64,000 bases of DNA from Baylisascaris procyonis (Eukaryota > Nematoda > Chromadorea > Rhabditida > Ascarididae), in NCBI GenBank assembly GCA_037389465.1, contig JAZARR010000175.1, positions 3,782,001-3,846,000 of the forward strand, read 5' to 3'. The notes under the pieces are model-generated. The model saw only the letters and a program-made list of their open reading frames with translations, had not been told where the DNA came from and searched no databases. The translations under genes and the position numbers were made by a program. How positions within the stretch are numbered: position 1 is the first letter of the stretch; each line of letters begins with the position of its first letter. Below are positions 34,796 to 48,400 of the stretch, piece by piece.

Positions 34796-37700
34796 CATTT
34801 TCATTGGTGTGGTATTCGTTATGAAAGGTGTGTCCGTCCCATATTGCGAGCATGATTGTATTTCTCGTTTTTTTTTTGTGGTTTCCTCTCAAGTGACCAT
34901 CATTATTACGCACACACCACTCCCCTCTCTTTTGAATCGACTAGTCACCTCGATTGGCGCTGTCTCGCCTCTCTTTGAGAGCATCGTTGTTCTCATACGA
35001 TTGTTATACTTATTTCATTTTAGTATATTTCAGCGGTTATTATTTCTATATTCCCATAAATAAGCTTATTTTATTAGTTTTAGGCATTTATGAAGTATTT
35101 ATTATGAATTATTTGTAAAGGTTAACAACATTCACGATACTTAAATATTAAAAATATTTATGGTATTGAATGAAGCGTTAAAAAGAGCCCACCGTCTATC
35201 TCCATCGATCAACGAGGTAAAAAGAGCCACCCAGAAGAAATTATTTTGTTTCTTATTAAAACATAGGTTGTGCTTTTTTTTTGGGATCTTTTCGGAGAGC
35301 TAATTCGACGTTGATCTTAAAATATTATAAAAATGCATCTTTTTTCTAGTTGAGATGAATTTAACGCATCATTAATCGTCTTTATAAAGCAAGAAATAGA
35401 GTCAGTCCAATGTATACATACCAAGGGAAACAACGAAATTCCACACCGAACACCTTCTATCTATGATCTAAAGAATGGCTAAAAAGTGGATTTAACAAAG
35501 AAGTATGCATAGTTAAAAATTGCTTTGATCTTTAGTGGTGATGTGTTCTTCCTCCTTGCTATTATCCATATTAAACTCTTATTTGGGAAAGAGGAAGGAG
35601 GGAAGGGTAGGGGAAGATTATTGGGAAAGGAATAATAATATCACTAAGCATATAACGTTAAGTAAGGAATAAATATATACGCTAAGGAGGGGGGTTGAAG
35701 GGCTAAAGGGCTAATCTATAAATGACCTTCAATCATTCGTACATATAACACAGTCGCAAACTGATATATCGATATCTCTGCGTACGTGTATTGCGTATCG
35801 AATAAACACTGATATATACCATCATTGCCGTCGTCTCGCATTTGTCGTTTTCCATTCGACAACGATATCGATTAATCGGCATTCGTTCACTTTTATGTAG
35901 ATCGCATTGATTTAGATCAGGAAAAAAAAACTCTAAACGCTAATATTTTGGCTTTCTAATTATCTCATCGGTTATTTATTTTGGTAATATATTTGCCAAC
36001 TTTGCGCTGCCATTTGTATGAGTGATTGCCACGACAATTGCGCTTCAGACAAATGCGCTCTCGAGTAGATAACCGTCAATTTAAGGCCTGTTTAGGCCTG
36101 TTTCAACGCTTAAATCTAGCCTTTTTTTTAAACTTCACGAATTAATTTAGCATGATTTGATATTCTAAGACTTTGTTTGGCATATTCTATAGTCGTAGCG
36201 GGGCGCAATTGTCACGGGAATTGTGGACGTAAGAATCTATTGCCGATCAAATGCATTTATAAAAACCTATTTCGCAAGAAATGCATTTATGAATTATGTT
36301 TCCCTAAGGAAGTTGCTAATTGCAAGTGTATCTTCCTTTAAATTATATGCTTTTCCAATAGTAATACGTCATTTGAATTTATAAATTTGGTTTTTTCCTA
36401 TGTAAGAATGCTTGAAATTTCAATAAAATTAGGGTCACTATTGTGCCAATGGTCAGTGGTCACTATGGTCAGCATAGCAATAGAATCTATTATCGTTGGC
36501 TATATCATTATTACTGGCCAGTTTTTACTATTAGTCGTAGATATATTATTGGCTATAAAGTTGTCGGCCAATATTCACAGTTGTAAATGTATACGGCAAA
36601 TTGCATTCAGAGTACAACACACAATGTGTGCCATCTTCTTCGAAAATACTCGACAACGCTTGGTCTAGGTGAATCAACCTTTGCTGCTTTGCTGCTCGAC
36701 TTTTAGAAATTTTTTTTTTGGGGGTGGGGTGTGGGTGGGGAAAGGTGAGGGAGGGGTGGACATAAAAGAGTTGTAATAAGGTGTTCACAAGTTATTTAAT
36801 CATAATTACGGTCTTTTTACCAATTTTTGAATAACGTAAAGCATTTATAAACAATCGACCAAACAAAATGTCATTTGACAATGGCGATTAAAGCGACGTA
36901 GTCAAAGAAGACAGCATATATGTGTGTGTGTACCTTGTTTGCTCACCTGCTTACTAGACAATCATTCCGATCATATATATGAAGAATTTTGCTCATCTCT
37001 ATAAAAATATTGCTAGTTGAAAATACATTTTTCATTTTTATATTTTTTTCTTTTTGTTGATGAATTATTTGTTTATTTGCATAAATAAAATAAAAAATCA
37101 CATTTGAGGGAACGTTTTAGTGCGAAATTTAAGCGGAATTACGTTGTTATAATGTGACTTTTATAGATTCAGATTCGATTTGAATAAATTAGATACTATA
37201 ATATTATAGTTGCAAATAGTTGATTATATAAATTTAAGTCCGTTCAATTAAAATAATTTAAAATTATTTAAGTCATTAATTATTTAAGTTATGAATTAAG
37301 TCATTTAAAAGAAATTATATTTCAGAGCACTATTTAACTGGACGACGAAATGTTAAATAAACACTTTTCCTAGATCATGACATTTTTTTCGCTTATAATA
37401 TATCAGAAATTATAAAATCTAGTTTCATTTATTATTGATGCTTATATCTATTCTTTTCCGTAAATAAATGTGTAGAGTGAATAAGTAAATAAATAAACAA
37501 ACGAAAAATTTATTTATTTTGTTCCGATTTATTAATTTATTTATTCCGATACGAATAAATCTTTAAGTGAGATTCATATTGCACTGATAAAACACTATGT
37601 GACATATTCATTGATGTGTTTGTTTTGAGTAGGCATTACATCGAATCCATTAAAATTACCATTACAATATGTGCCATTCCATAATATTTGCATTCGTTTT

Positions 37701-37799
37701 CGCTCACGTCATTCATCACAACTATTTCTTGATTCTTTTTGACGCATTTTTTTTCTCATTTTTTTGCCACTCCAATTTTTTTTTATTTTTGTCACCTCA

Positions 37800-38470
37800 T
37801 TTTTGTCATTTTTGTCACTCTATTTTTCTTTCAGTTTTGTCCATTTTTGTCATTTTTTGTCACTCTATTTTTCTTTCATTTTTGTCCATTTTTGTCATTT
37901 TTGTCACTCTATTTTTCTTTCATTTTTGTCCATTTTTGTCATTTTTGTCACTCTATTTTTCTTTCATTTTTGTCCATTTTTGTCATTTTTTGTCACTCTA
38001 TTTTTCTTTCAGTTTTGTCCATTTTTGTCATTTTTTGTCACTCTATTTTTCTTTCATTTTTGTCCATTTTTGTCATTTTTGTCACTCTATTTTTCTTTCA
38101 TTTTTGTCCATTTTTGTCATTTTTTGTCACTCTATTTTTCTTTCATTTTTGTCCATTTTTGTCATTTTTGTCACTCTATTTTTCTTTCATTTTTGTCCAT
38201 TTTTGTCATTTTTGTCACTCTATTTTTCTTTCATTTTTGTCCATTTTTGTCATTTTTTGTCACTCTATTTTTCTTTCAGTTTTGTCCATTTTTGTCATTT
38301 TTTGTCACTCTATTTTTCTTTCATTTTTGTCCATTTTTGTCATTTTTGTCACTCTATTTTTCTTTCATTTTTGTCCATTTTTGTCATTTTTGTCACTCTA
38401 TTTTTCTTTCATTTTTGTCCATTTTTGTCATTTTTGTCACTCTATTTTTCTTTCAGTTTTGTCCATTTTT
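37800..38470. repeat. T-rich 44/45-bp minisatellite with 267-bp higher-order repeat
   Basis: About fifteen copies of a unit of the form TCATTTTTGTCACTCTATTT plus TTCTTTCATTTTTGTCC plus ATTTTTG lie in tandem. Units come as 44-base (A) or 45-base (B, one extra T) forms, some with CAG for CAT (g). The order reads Ag B A A Bg B A B A A Bg B A A Ag. So a six-unit block B-A-A-Bg-B-A (267 bases) is duplicated. The plus strand lacks stop codons in all three frames, giving spurious Phe/Leu/Ser-rich open frames of 250-290 codons. I do not call these genes. Confidence 0.9.
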
Positions 38471-39746
38471 ATCATCTCATTTTTGCCATTTTGTCATTCA
38501 TTTTGTTTTCCGTCATTTTCTTCAATAGTCTTTTAAAGATGCTAGTTTAGCTAACGTCTATTTAGGATTTGAATATGATTTTATAAATGCATAAAATATT
38601 GAAAATTCACGGGGAAAATTAATGTACAGTTGACTGGAGAAAACTCGAATATAATAATTTTTTTTACTTCGAAAAATAAAACGTTGCAAAATTTGGGTGA
38701 ACAAAAAATATGCAAATTTGATTAATCTAGATTTTTAAAGGAATTATTTTATTATTATTGTTATTTTTATTATTATTATTATTTTTTTGTGATATTTCAT
38801 CCTCAAGGTGGAGCCATTTATTGGAGTAAAATATTTCGATCAGTAATTAAGATTTTTGAATGATTTCTTAAATTCTAACAATGACGATTGATAGCTTATC
38901 ATTCCATCGTTTGAAGCGCTTCCAAAACGGTAGTGTCGCATTATCATTGATATTTTCGAACTGACCGCGCATATAGATTACTTAGCTAATTTTGCATATA
39001 GTGGTTTATATGCAAATATATTATTCCTAGTGTATGACGATATGATGGCATGGCAAGTGTGTTGTACTGATTCGACAGATATATTCGATGCGATGATTTG
39101 ATGTGCACCATCAATGACGCTTTCTTTGGTTAATATTGACAGCCGTTCAATATGGGTGCCATTGCATTGCACTTCAAGTTGCCATCTCGTGACGTGTCGT
39201 GCAATGGGAAAATTCATATAACCAAACGGGTGTACAATCAACAATGAACTCTCAATGAGGGCAACACTCATCTTTCAAATTATTATTTCCAATTTTTTTA
39301 TTTATATTTATATGTGAGTTGAATTGCAGCATTGAGGGGAGGGGGGGGGGTGTGGGGGGAACGAGGGAATGGGAAGAAGATGAAAAGGAGGATTTTTGAA
39401 TGGGAACATTTTGTTGTGCCATCACTATCGTTATGACTCTTCGAGCATTGCAGTTGTTCCTGTTGTTCAATAATTCATTGGGATGAAGAGAACGGTGAGG
39501 GGAGAGTGTCCAACGAAAATATAACCAGCTGGTGTTTGTTGTCCATTTCAGTGAACAGTTAAGACTGCAGACGATTTTCATTCTTTTTTTGGTTCGTTTT
39601 GCAACGCTTCAAATAGTTGCACCAATAAGTGAACATGTGCATTTAATTAGCGTTTCTTTGAATAGTTCGAAGCATCTTACTTGTTGGTCGTTAACGCGGT
39701 TTATTATTTTATGCACGTAAGTACACATATGAGTCTGTGTGTATGT

Positions 39747-39772
39747 TTATATATATATGTATATATATATAC

Positions 39773-39860
<88 letters not shown>
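39747..39860. repeat. (TA)n microsatellite
   Basis: About 110 bases of alternating TA with a few G or C interruptions (ATGTATAT, ATACATAT) near the left end. Confidence 0.95.
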
Positions 39861-39864
<4 letters not shown>

Positions 39865-41072
39865 TGTTCTAGGGATACGATTCAACGAGTATAACTGAAT
39901 AGTAATGGGAGTATTAAAGTGTTGAGGCACATGATATTACCGTGATCCATGCACGCACACTAAATCGCTTTAAAACGAAGTACATTGTGATAACTCTCAG
40001 TCGATCAAATTCATTTGGCATTCAATAGAATCGTTTTCTTCCTTCCCTCTCCAGTCTTTTGTTCTCTCAATTTTTTTTTTTTTTTTTTGTAATGCATTTA
40101 AACTTTGCTGCACTATTACTATGTACTATTGTAATTGAATGTTATTTACTACTATCTTATGCTACGATATCTAAAAAACCTCCCATGAAATTTACAAAAA
40201 TTATTGAAAATGCGCAAAAATTTTTCACTTTTATTTTTCATGTTTTTATGTACTTTATTATTTCTGTAGTATTTATTCAGTAAAGCTAAGAAAATGAAAT
40301 TTAAAAAAAAGTAAATTATTTCGAGGTGAGATATTGCTCGTTGCCATCGTTTAGAGCAGAAAAAAAAAATTCCCATTCAATGTTTGTCTTTACGATGAGT
40401 GCCTCTTCAATATGGTGCATTATTTTGTGTAAAAATTAGATGAATTTAAACGTAACGATTGCCACTTTCATCTATTGTAGCGTAAAATTCACATAGAATT
40501 TCATTCGAATTTCAACGATCATAATTGAAGATGATGACCTAAATTTTTAAATGAACGCATTCTATAAAATTTTTATGAATCATAAAAATGGCATTAAATG
40601 AGTTTAAATTATAAAAATAAATTTTTTTTATTTTATAAATAAATTTTAATTTTAAATCTCTCATCATAAACGAAATTAATTCTCACATATAGCACATATG
40701 ATAATCATTAGTCATTATTTGTTGAGAATATTCAATATCTCAATTGATGTTGTGAAAAATTAATTGAAATTAATCTAATTTAGATGCTATTCTTAAGTAT
40801 GTATATTTTTCAATGTTTTTTTTTCCATTAATTTCTATGAAAATTTAAATTTTTTAAGCAATATTTATGATTAATAGTATAACTTTATTAGAGTTTTTGA
40901 AAAAAAAAATCAATTTTTTTCTTCTTTTTTTCGTATTTTTTATGGAAGTCATTCATTTGTATACATTTCATTCGGCTGTATTGATCGTTTTTTTTCTTTT
41001 TTTTTCAGTGGACTATAGTTGTGATTTATGCGGCTTATTCATGGATTGATGGTACGAAAGTGGAGGGAGACA

Positions 41073-41163
41073 GGGAGAGAGGGGAAGGGGGATCATGGGA
41101 GGGGAGGGAGAGAGGGGAAGGGGGATCATGGGAGGGGAGGGAGAGAGGGGAAGGGGAGGTGAA
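41073..41163. repeat. G-rich 33-bp tandem repeat, ~2.7 copies
   Basis: A 33-base unit beginning GGGAGAGAGGGGAAGGGGG and containing ATCATGGGAGGGG repeats from 41073, 41106 and 41139. The third copy diverges after its first half. The plus strand has many runs of three to five G, so a G-quadruplex is possible. Confidence 0.9.
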
Positions 41164-41542
41164 CGGGTGGGGTAAATTGTTATTAAATTATAGATAAACA
41201 ATAAGTTTTGTTCATTATATTCCTTATCAAGTCATTAGCATATTTGTTAAGCAAAGATTATTGGTATTCGGCTATGGATTTGACAATATTTTTTAATTTT
41301 TTAAAATCAAGTTGGCTAAATAGGCAAAATGCCCAATACTGATCTATATCTTTTAGTAGAATAACAAACAGATCGATGATGTGAAAATTATTGATTGGTT
41401 TCCTTTTGTTATTCCTCTCTCCCATCGGCTTCCCATCTTCTCCCTTCCCCCAATCTCACCCCCTACCATATTTTCGCTTGATCATCCTTGGAATATTTGT
41501 GAAAATTTCTTTGAAAAAAAATATTCTCATGTGATAATCACT

Positions 41543-41585
<43 letters not shown>

Positions 41586-41597
41586 TTTGTTTATTTC
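41543..41597. repeat. (TTTA)n microsatellite
   Basis: About thirteen TTTA units, ending in TTTG and TTTC variants. Confidence 0.9.
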
Positions 41598-44108
41598 AAT
41601 GATCATAGCAATCACTTTATGCAGTACTATTTAAAAATAGGAATTCATTTAATTTATTGAAGTTCATTTGCACGAATTCAGTTGGAACGATATATGCATC
41701 ATAAATATTTATACGTAAAAGTGAGAAAAAAGTGATAAGCAACAACGAAAAGAATCATCTAAAATGTATAGGAATAGTGACAACCGACTGCATGCAAATA
41801 GCTTTTAGCAAACAACCGCAATGGATTGTTATGTCGAAATGCAATTGCGCATTGCAACGACTTTACACTCATACTAATGGCATTTCCTTAATTATCGCAA
41901 AACTTCTCAACGTTTATTCTTCTTCTTTATTCGTCGTTTATGCAATTAACATCTAGAAGTGGCATTTTATTGATGTATTTTTTTATTTTTATTTATTTAT
42001 TTTTTAATTTTTTTTAATTTCACTTTTTATGATATATTTAGTGTCTACGATTATTACGTTATGAAAAGTTAATTTTTCATTTCAATTCGAAAGGAGGAAA
42101 CGAGAGAAAGGGGATGAAATATTTTGTCGATATTTATGTTCACTATGAATAAATCTTCTTCGACATCAGTCTCTAAGCGTAAAAAAAAAAAGAAAATTTA
42201 CATGATCGCTTTGAATTTCATCAATAAGCGTTATTTTTAACGACATCTAAAAAGTTTTCGATATGAATTGGTTGAGTTTTCATTTGAAATTTCCCATTCA
42301 AATATTCACATTGTTGTAGTATACGCCAGCTGTATCCATAGATACCACTCCATACGGCTTTAACGCTCGCAAACGTCTAAAATGAAAAGCTGTCGGTGAC
42401 CTAAATCAACGAATTTTAACGCTGTATTGTCAACGAGATAAACCTATTCATTGAGTGAATGGAAATATTGAACGCCTCTATACCTGCATCTACCTGTATA
42501 GTATAACGATATCTGCCTACCTGCATAGGAATATTTCAAAATTATAAGAATGCAAAGTAATATTTAGAAGCATCTAAAACAAAGCATCTATTCCCATCTG
42601 AAGTATTCAATCAGGGGGTAATTGATACTAATGTTATTTTATAATCTAAGACAACATTAGAAACGTTGTGTTTATCTATTCAACCAATATAAATGCTTAA
42701 TGAACGATTTTATAAGAGCTATTCTGACTTATCGAATAAAAATGACTTGTATGTGGTAGCAAAGGATGGATCATGCCCCAGATAGAGGTATATTTAGTAT
42801 AGTTATATTGTAGATGGGCCTACGGTACGGGTTTTTCTAGAGGGACTTACATACAAGTGTACTGTAGGAAAACCTATGGTACAGGTGTATTGTAGAAGGT
42901 CTCACATTAGTTGCACTTTAATGTGATGCTGTCTCAGCTAATCGACGAATGATTTTTGATCGCCAATGAGGATTATTTTTAAATGCAATCGTGTAGACCG
43001 GTTGGTGTTCTCATTTCTCAACTCTGTCACTTTTCATTATTAAGTTGAATGACATTAGAATAACAAGTGATGACATTTAGGTGCACAATTGCATTCCATT
43101 AGCATAATGGGAAGTCGGATAAATAAAAATGTTTAATGATAAATAATAAATAAAAAATGTGTTTAATGAATAAAATTTAGATTCTTACGTTTTATTACTA
43201 ATGATAGGTGCAAATGATAGGTTAATACACTTTTTCCTACAATACACTTATATGTAAATTCTACATCCATTTTTTATTCGATTTCTATATATATGTTTAT
43301 CTATATTTATATATCTATATTTCTATATTTTTCTACAATATATATGTAAATTCCTCTACAAACACCAATATCGTTTTTAATTATATTCGATGCATTCAAT
43401 ATTTTTTATTATAAATTTCTTTTTTAATTATTCGATTTCTAAAAGATATTATTTTACTCTTAAAGTTATTTGATTAATTTCTAATATGAAGAGATAATCA
43501 AATAAAGTGAATTTTTATTATATATCATCTCGAAAATTAAGTGAAATTTTATTGATGTTTTTATGATTCCTATAGGGGGATAGTCAAATATCTACATTGA
43601 TTGTAGATCATTGTTCTTTTAGTCTGTTTAGTCCAGGTCTAATGTTTCCATATTCAGCTTAGATTCGCTTCCTTAGAAACACTTGCCTTTCTTGTCTCTA
43701 CAAAGTTTACAAATATTAGCATCGATACTACTCTCCTGTCTTCTTCACTTTTTTTCTTCAATTAGATACCGTCAGTTTTTTTTTTTCAAGAAAATACTGC
43801 ACTGGAGTTCATTTTCGACTCCGGAGCCTATGTGATATCCGTGCAACGAATTACCCATTCATTAGACAACAAATTATTTAGTGGCAATGGCGGGAAATAC
43901 TGGTGTGCAAATCGTATCTTTTTGATTTGTTGTATGCATTTTCGTTTGCTTCCAACAATTTCAACAGTTATTATTTTGTGTCGATTAGTATGCGGTCGAT
44001 GCGTTGTTCGATGCAATATTTTTGGGAATTTGTTGCCGCACTCCTGCAGCCAAAACATGGTGTATGTTAATTAGAGATGTAATATGATATACTAATCGGG
44101 AGATAACT

Positions 44109-44170
44109 GGAGCTTGAGCTCGAGAGACAACCTGAGGTCTTGGAGCTCGAGCTCGAGGACAACCTGAGGT
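44109..44170. repeat. Short duplicated GAGCTCGAG-rich segment
   Basis: A unit containing GAGCTTGAGCTCGAG and GACAACCTGAGGT is followed directly by a diverged copy (GGAGCTCGAGCTCGAG, then GACAACCTGAGGT). The second copy contains the palindrome GAGCTCGAGCTC. Confidence 0.8.
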
Positions 44171-45404
44171 ACGGCTATCTTTTTATAGATTTCGGGAAAT
44201 TTTCTACCCTTCTTATTGCTATTCATCAAATATCAATATACTTTAAGCTCTATCGCTTATTTTTATTGTCTATTTACTTTGCGATTGCTTCTGCAAAAAA
44301 AATGCTCCACGATGACGTCATGTCTCTGTCTAGATATATGTTTGCCTCGTCATTTTCGACTTCACAATCAATGTAGCTGAGGTAACGATGTCTAATAGGT
44401 GAAATACACCATAGCGTAGTCAGAGAATACTTTATTATTCAAAGAGATCTTTAAAGGAGGGGAAAAAATTTGCATAAACTTTGCATTTATCGAATTGCGT
44501 TCAAACAAATTTTCAGTGGAAGATTTATGCAAATGAATAGGAAATAAAGATATTACTTCCTGTGTTTACTATTTGTTGATGATTTAAGAGAGTCGTTGAT
44601 GATATAAGTAGAGTAATGAAAGCGTATATCGTAGCAACCGTTGTGACGTATCTATTTTTACAGTTTTTTAGTACTACATAGTAAAACCGAAATTACTTTT
44701 TATTTGCTTTTGCAAACGTCTGCAAAGCGTGATGTTATTGTCCGATTATGTTGTTGGTTTTATGTCTCTCAATTTGTTTGGTGTTTTTTTCCGTCTAGAA
44801 TTGAATTTAGTGATTCGATATATACAATTATAAAGTTAATCTTATGCAACTATGAAATTAATCCACCAAATTTAAAAGAAATTATAGACTTTAAGATATG
44901 CTAAATAAAATTTACATATATTTTGCACACAGCTGATCGACAATTTTTTCTCGCTCAAGTCGGCGATAAATGAATCTTTCGTTGATTAATTATACAAATC
45001 GTCGAATCAGTCAACGTTTGTGTTAAATTATTGCATATGATTTTTCCTATTGCTATGCATATTATTGCTTTTATTTTATTATTTTCAGGAAATATATAGT
45101 TGCCAATTGTTGTGCCAAAATCAGCTACAAAAAAGCGCATTTTGTGCTGCTTCAATTGCGCGTTTTTTAAAATTTTTCATCGGGTCTAAATAATGTGTTT
45201 CATATATTTTGTATCAATATACGGCAATGTAATATTAATTAGATGTTTTAGACGATTTAAGGCTAAAGTGAATAAATTTAAGGGTGGTCGCGGGTGCCAT
45301 ACACGTGAGGCTTGATAGCTGCACGTTAGGAGCACTTCAACGATCGAACGAACAAATAAAGTGTTGTGAGGTGTTCACCGGTCAAGACGTACTATCATAG
45401 GGTC

Positions 45405-48400
45405 ATGAAGGTACCCAGAAGGCGTTCACTCCTTCTCAAACTCGTTCTTATTGTGCCGGCCGTTTGGTTATGTGTTGTGATCTTCTTTACAACAACGGGC
45501 GCTGATAATAAAGTAAATTTTACTATTTTATGCAATAAAGTATGCATGATTTTAAAGCGAATTAATGCCATTGACGTTTTCTTTTATAGATAAGAGTAAC
45601 AAAGAGTAGTTCTAAATTTGTACCTTCAAGTGATTACTTCCCTTCATAATCAACTCAAATCGTATCCTTATTTTATGCTTCGATATTTTATTTAATTCGT
45701 TTGGAAAAATATCAGTCCCGATTGTTAGAATAGTTTTCTTCACATAATTGATTCACTAGAAGGAGGATGGAGGTTAGGGGGGAGGGGAGGGGAGGAAGGG
45801 ATGAGGGCAAAGGTTCTGATGCTTTTGGATTTCGTGATTATTTGTTTCGAAATAATGTGAACTCATACATATATAAATTGAGATTATCATTATAAGTCGA
45901 AATTTTTTGCGAATAGAAGCATTCTTCCATTAATATTCAAACTTTCAATCATATTTCTGCACAAAATTTCTTGAAAAATATTTACAAGAGCATAATTGTA
46001 AGTAAAAAATTCTTTTGGTATTTTTTTAATGTAAAGAAATTTTTTAAAAATTGTTACATCTATCGATTGCTTTTTTTAAAAAATATTTTCGAGTATTTTT
46101 CATCGTTATAAAGAAGGTTAATTTCTCATAAAATTTTATTTTTATAACTAGAAGGAAGTACATTTCAGATGGCATCTTTATGATTTTGAATCATATTAGA
46201 CGTTTGGAATTGTTCTCACGCTGTTTTTTTTTTTTTTATTTTTATTATTTAACATTGATATTGTCATTTTCTTTTCTTTAATTTCAAAATTCAACGTTCA
46301 CTTTTCATATAATTTTTTTCAATTTTGCATTTGAAAAGTTTCGGTTTGCAGGTGGATGTGGATAAAGCAGAAGAGGTAATATGGAAAAAGCATCCAAAGG
46401 ATATTGCAGCGCCTGTTATTAATCAGATTCAAGGATTTGGTCCCCCTATGAAGATCGTAGAAGATAAAGGAGACGAAATGGAGAAGAAGCACGAAGATAT
46501 CGCACAGGTCGACCAGGAGGTTAGTATAGGCTTATGTTTTATTATTTCCGGTCATTCATCCCTCGTATTTCCCATCACTCGTTTTAATGCTCAGAATTTA
46601 TGGGAAGGTGGCCGGGGGGAGGGGAGAGGAGAGGGAAGCAAATCTGAACTTTCTACTGGATTACAGAGTATATTTCAAAGTGGTATGGCTGTTCAGCTGA
46701 ACATGTGTTTTATAGAAAGGATTCTTTATGTTCTCGTATTTTAATATGTACGAATAGTCTTTCCAAATTCGATGGGTCTATTGTTGTCCATACTGCGATT
46801 CGAAATGATTTATGAGTTCGTCTTGACGATCATAACTAATGTAGAGGGGGAAGGTTAGGGTGGGGCTGATAGAAGAGGAAATAAAGAAGGAGAGAAAAGG
46901 AATGGAATTATTTTAAATCAGGAACGATGAAAATTTTTCTTCTGAGCATATATAAGAACATCGAATATTTTCACCGAATTTCGCTTTAATTTTTTATTGA
47001 TATTTTCTTGCAATGATCAATTATTTGCACGATCCGATGATTTGTCGTTTTATTGTTCGTTTTCATTTTGTTTGTTCTTTAATAATGGATTCTATGCACC
47101 ATTTCTTTCAACATCCATGATATATCATTAGCAAGAAGTGTTTATCGAAATCGAGAATCATAACTAAAGAATAGGGAAGAAGAGGGGATAGAGAGAAATT
47201 AGCTTCTCCCTCTCCCCATCTAAAGCCATAGGTTAACTGCAGGACTTCATCCAACTGCTATATGTAAGATTATTTATCGTCAAGATTTTTGCTCAATCAT
47301 GAGGCCCATTTGATTAGACTTATAGGGGGGAACTCATAAATTTAGCCGTTTAGTTTGTACGATTTTTTGAGGCGTCATTGTTTGAATTTTTGCTACCCCC
47401 ACTTCGACGTATTCACTGATTCTGGTAGCAGTAATAAGCAGCACATGTGGTGCATATTTGAAATTGGTTGTATAGATATTTGCTTATAAATGTTATATCG
47501 ATTTGATAAAAATTAATGTTATCAGAATTTTAGTAAAGAATTGTTATCATTTTTACCTGTTATCAATATTTATTATCATTTTAATCACTGTTTGATTTAT
47601 TAAAAAATAATTTTATTCAGGAAGGATTATTAAGAAAACCGAAAGTTTTCAATTTTAATGCCGATTCGCCTATCTATAAGAAAGGTGATAAAAATCAACC
47701 AGGCGAAGGAGGGAAACCTGTAAAAATCAATCAAGAGGTTCAATAATTTTTCTTTCTTTTATTATTCATTAATATTTGCATATATGACGCCATTACTTTA
47801 TTTTGTATTATTTTAGAATTTAGCATAGTAATATATTCATATAATATGGGTTTATACCCTCTTTTCTTTATTTAGTGTCGCCTCTTTGTTAGCATTTTTA
47901 TGAGAGGTGAAATATTGGAGTGTTTTTTCTTTTTTTTTTTTCTTTTTCAATTTGGAATATTGAATTCTTTTTGTTTTCTATTAAGTGGTTTCTTTTACAT
48001 TGGATATATACAGCTGTTGATGGCTTATTGAATTGATTGGTGATATGATTTTATCGCATTTAATTTTATGTTGAAAGCGTTTATTGTATCGTATATATTG
48101 ACTTTTTGAAGCAACAAATCAAATGATTAGCGTTTTGCCTCGATAAAATAGGTGAGACACATGTCTGATGTCGTTATACGCGAAGAGACTCATAATTGTT
48201 TGAAAAAAATTATTGTAAAATTGAATTTAATTTTTTTTTGAAAGAGGTGGATTTTTCAGTTTGCATCTAACCACGTTTGCCTGATAAGTAAATAATTGGA
48301 TTTCGCCAATCGTACTGTTATCTATTGCTGCATATATGAGAGAGTATTAGAGAGAATTGATCTTTTTTTTAGAGATTTAGAAGGTGAGAGAGAGTTGGGA

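Larger units (their letters stand above)
23184..45404. other. 22-kb head-to-head intergenic interval, repeat-rich
   Basis: This interval separates the UBE2O-like and GALNT start codons, so promoters of both should lie in it, but I could not identify a TATA box or other defined promoter element. It is AT-rich. A-runs dominate the plus strand up to about 26 kb and T-runs after that. It contains several minisatellites and microsatellites (listed separately), G-rich tracts, a perfect hairpin at 30443-30483 and two weak plus-strand exon candidates. No conserved protein was recognised with confidence anywhere in it. Confidence 0.6.

Noticed and set aside
37669..38550. Plus-strand open frames of 254-293 codons rich in Phe, Leu and Ser, in all three frames
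   Set aside because: They are a by-product of a T-rich minisatellite without stop codons, not genes.
39681..39930. Frames of Tyr-Ile repeats on both strands
   Set aside because: They arise from the TA microsatellite.
23184..45404. CRISPR array interpretation of the 20-bp and 29-bp tandem repeats
   Set aside because: The units are directly adjacent with no unique spacers, and the genome is eukaryotic.
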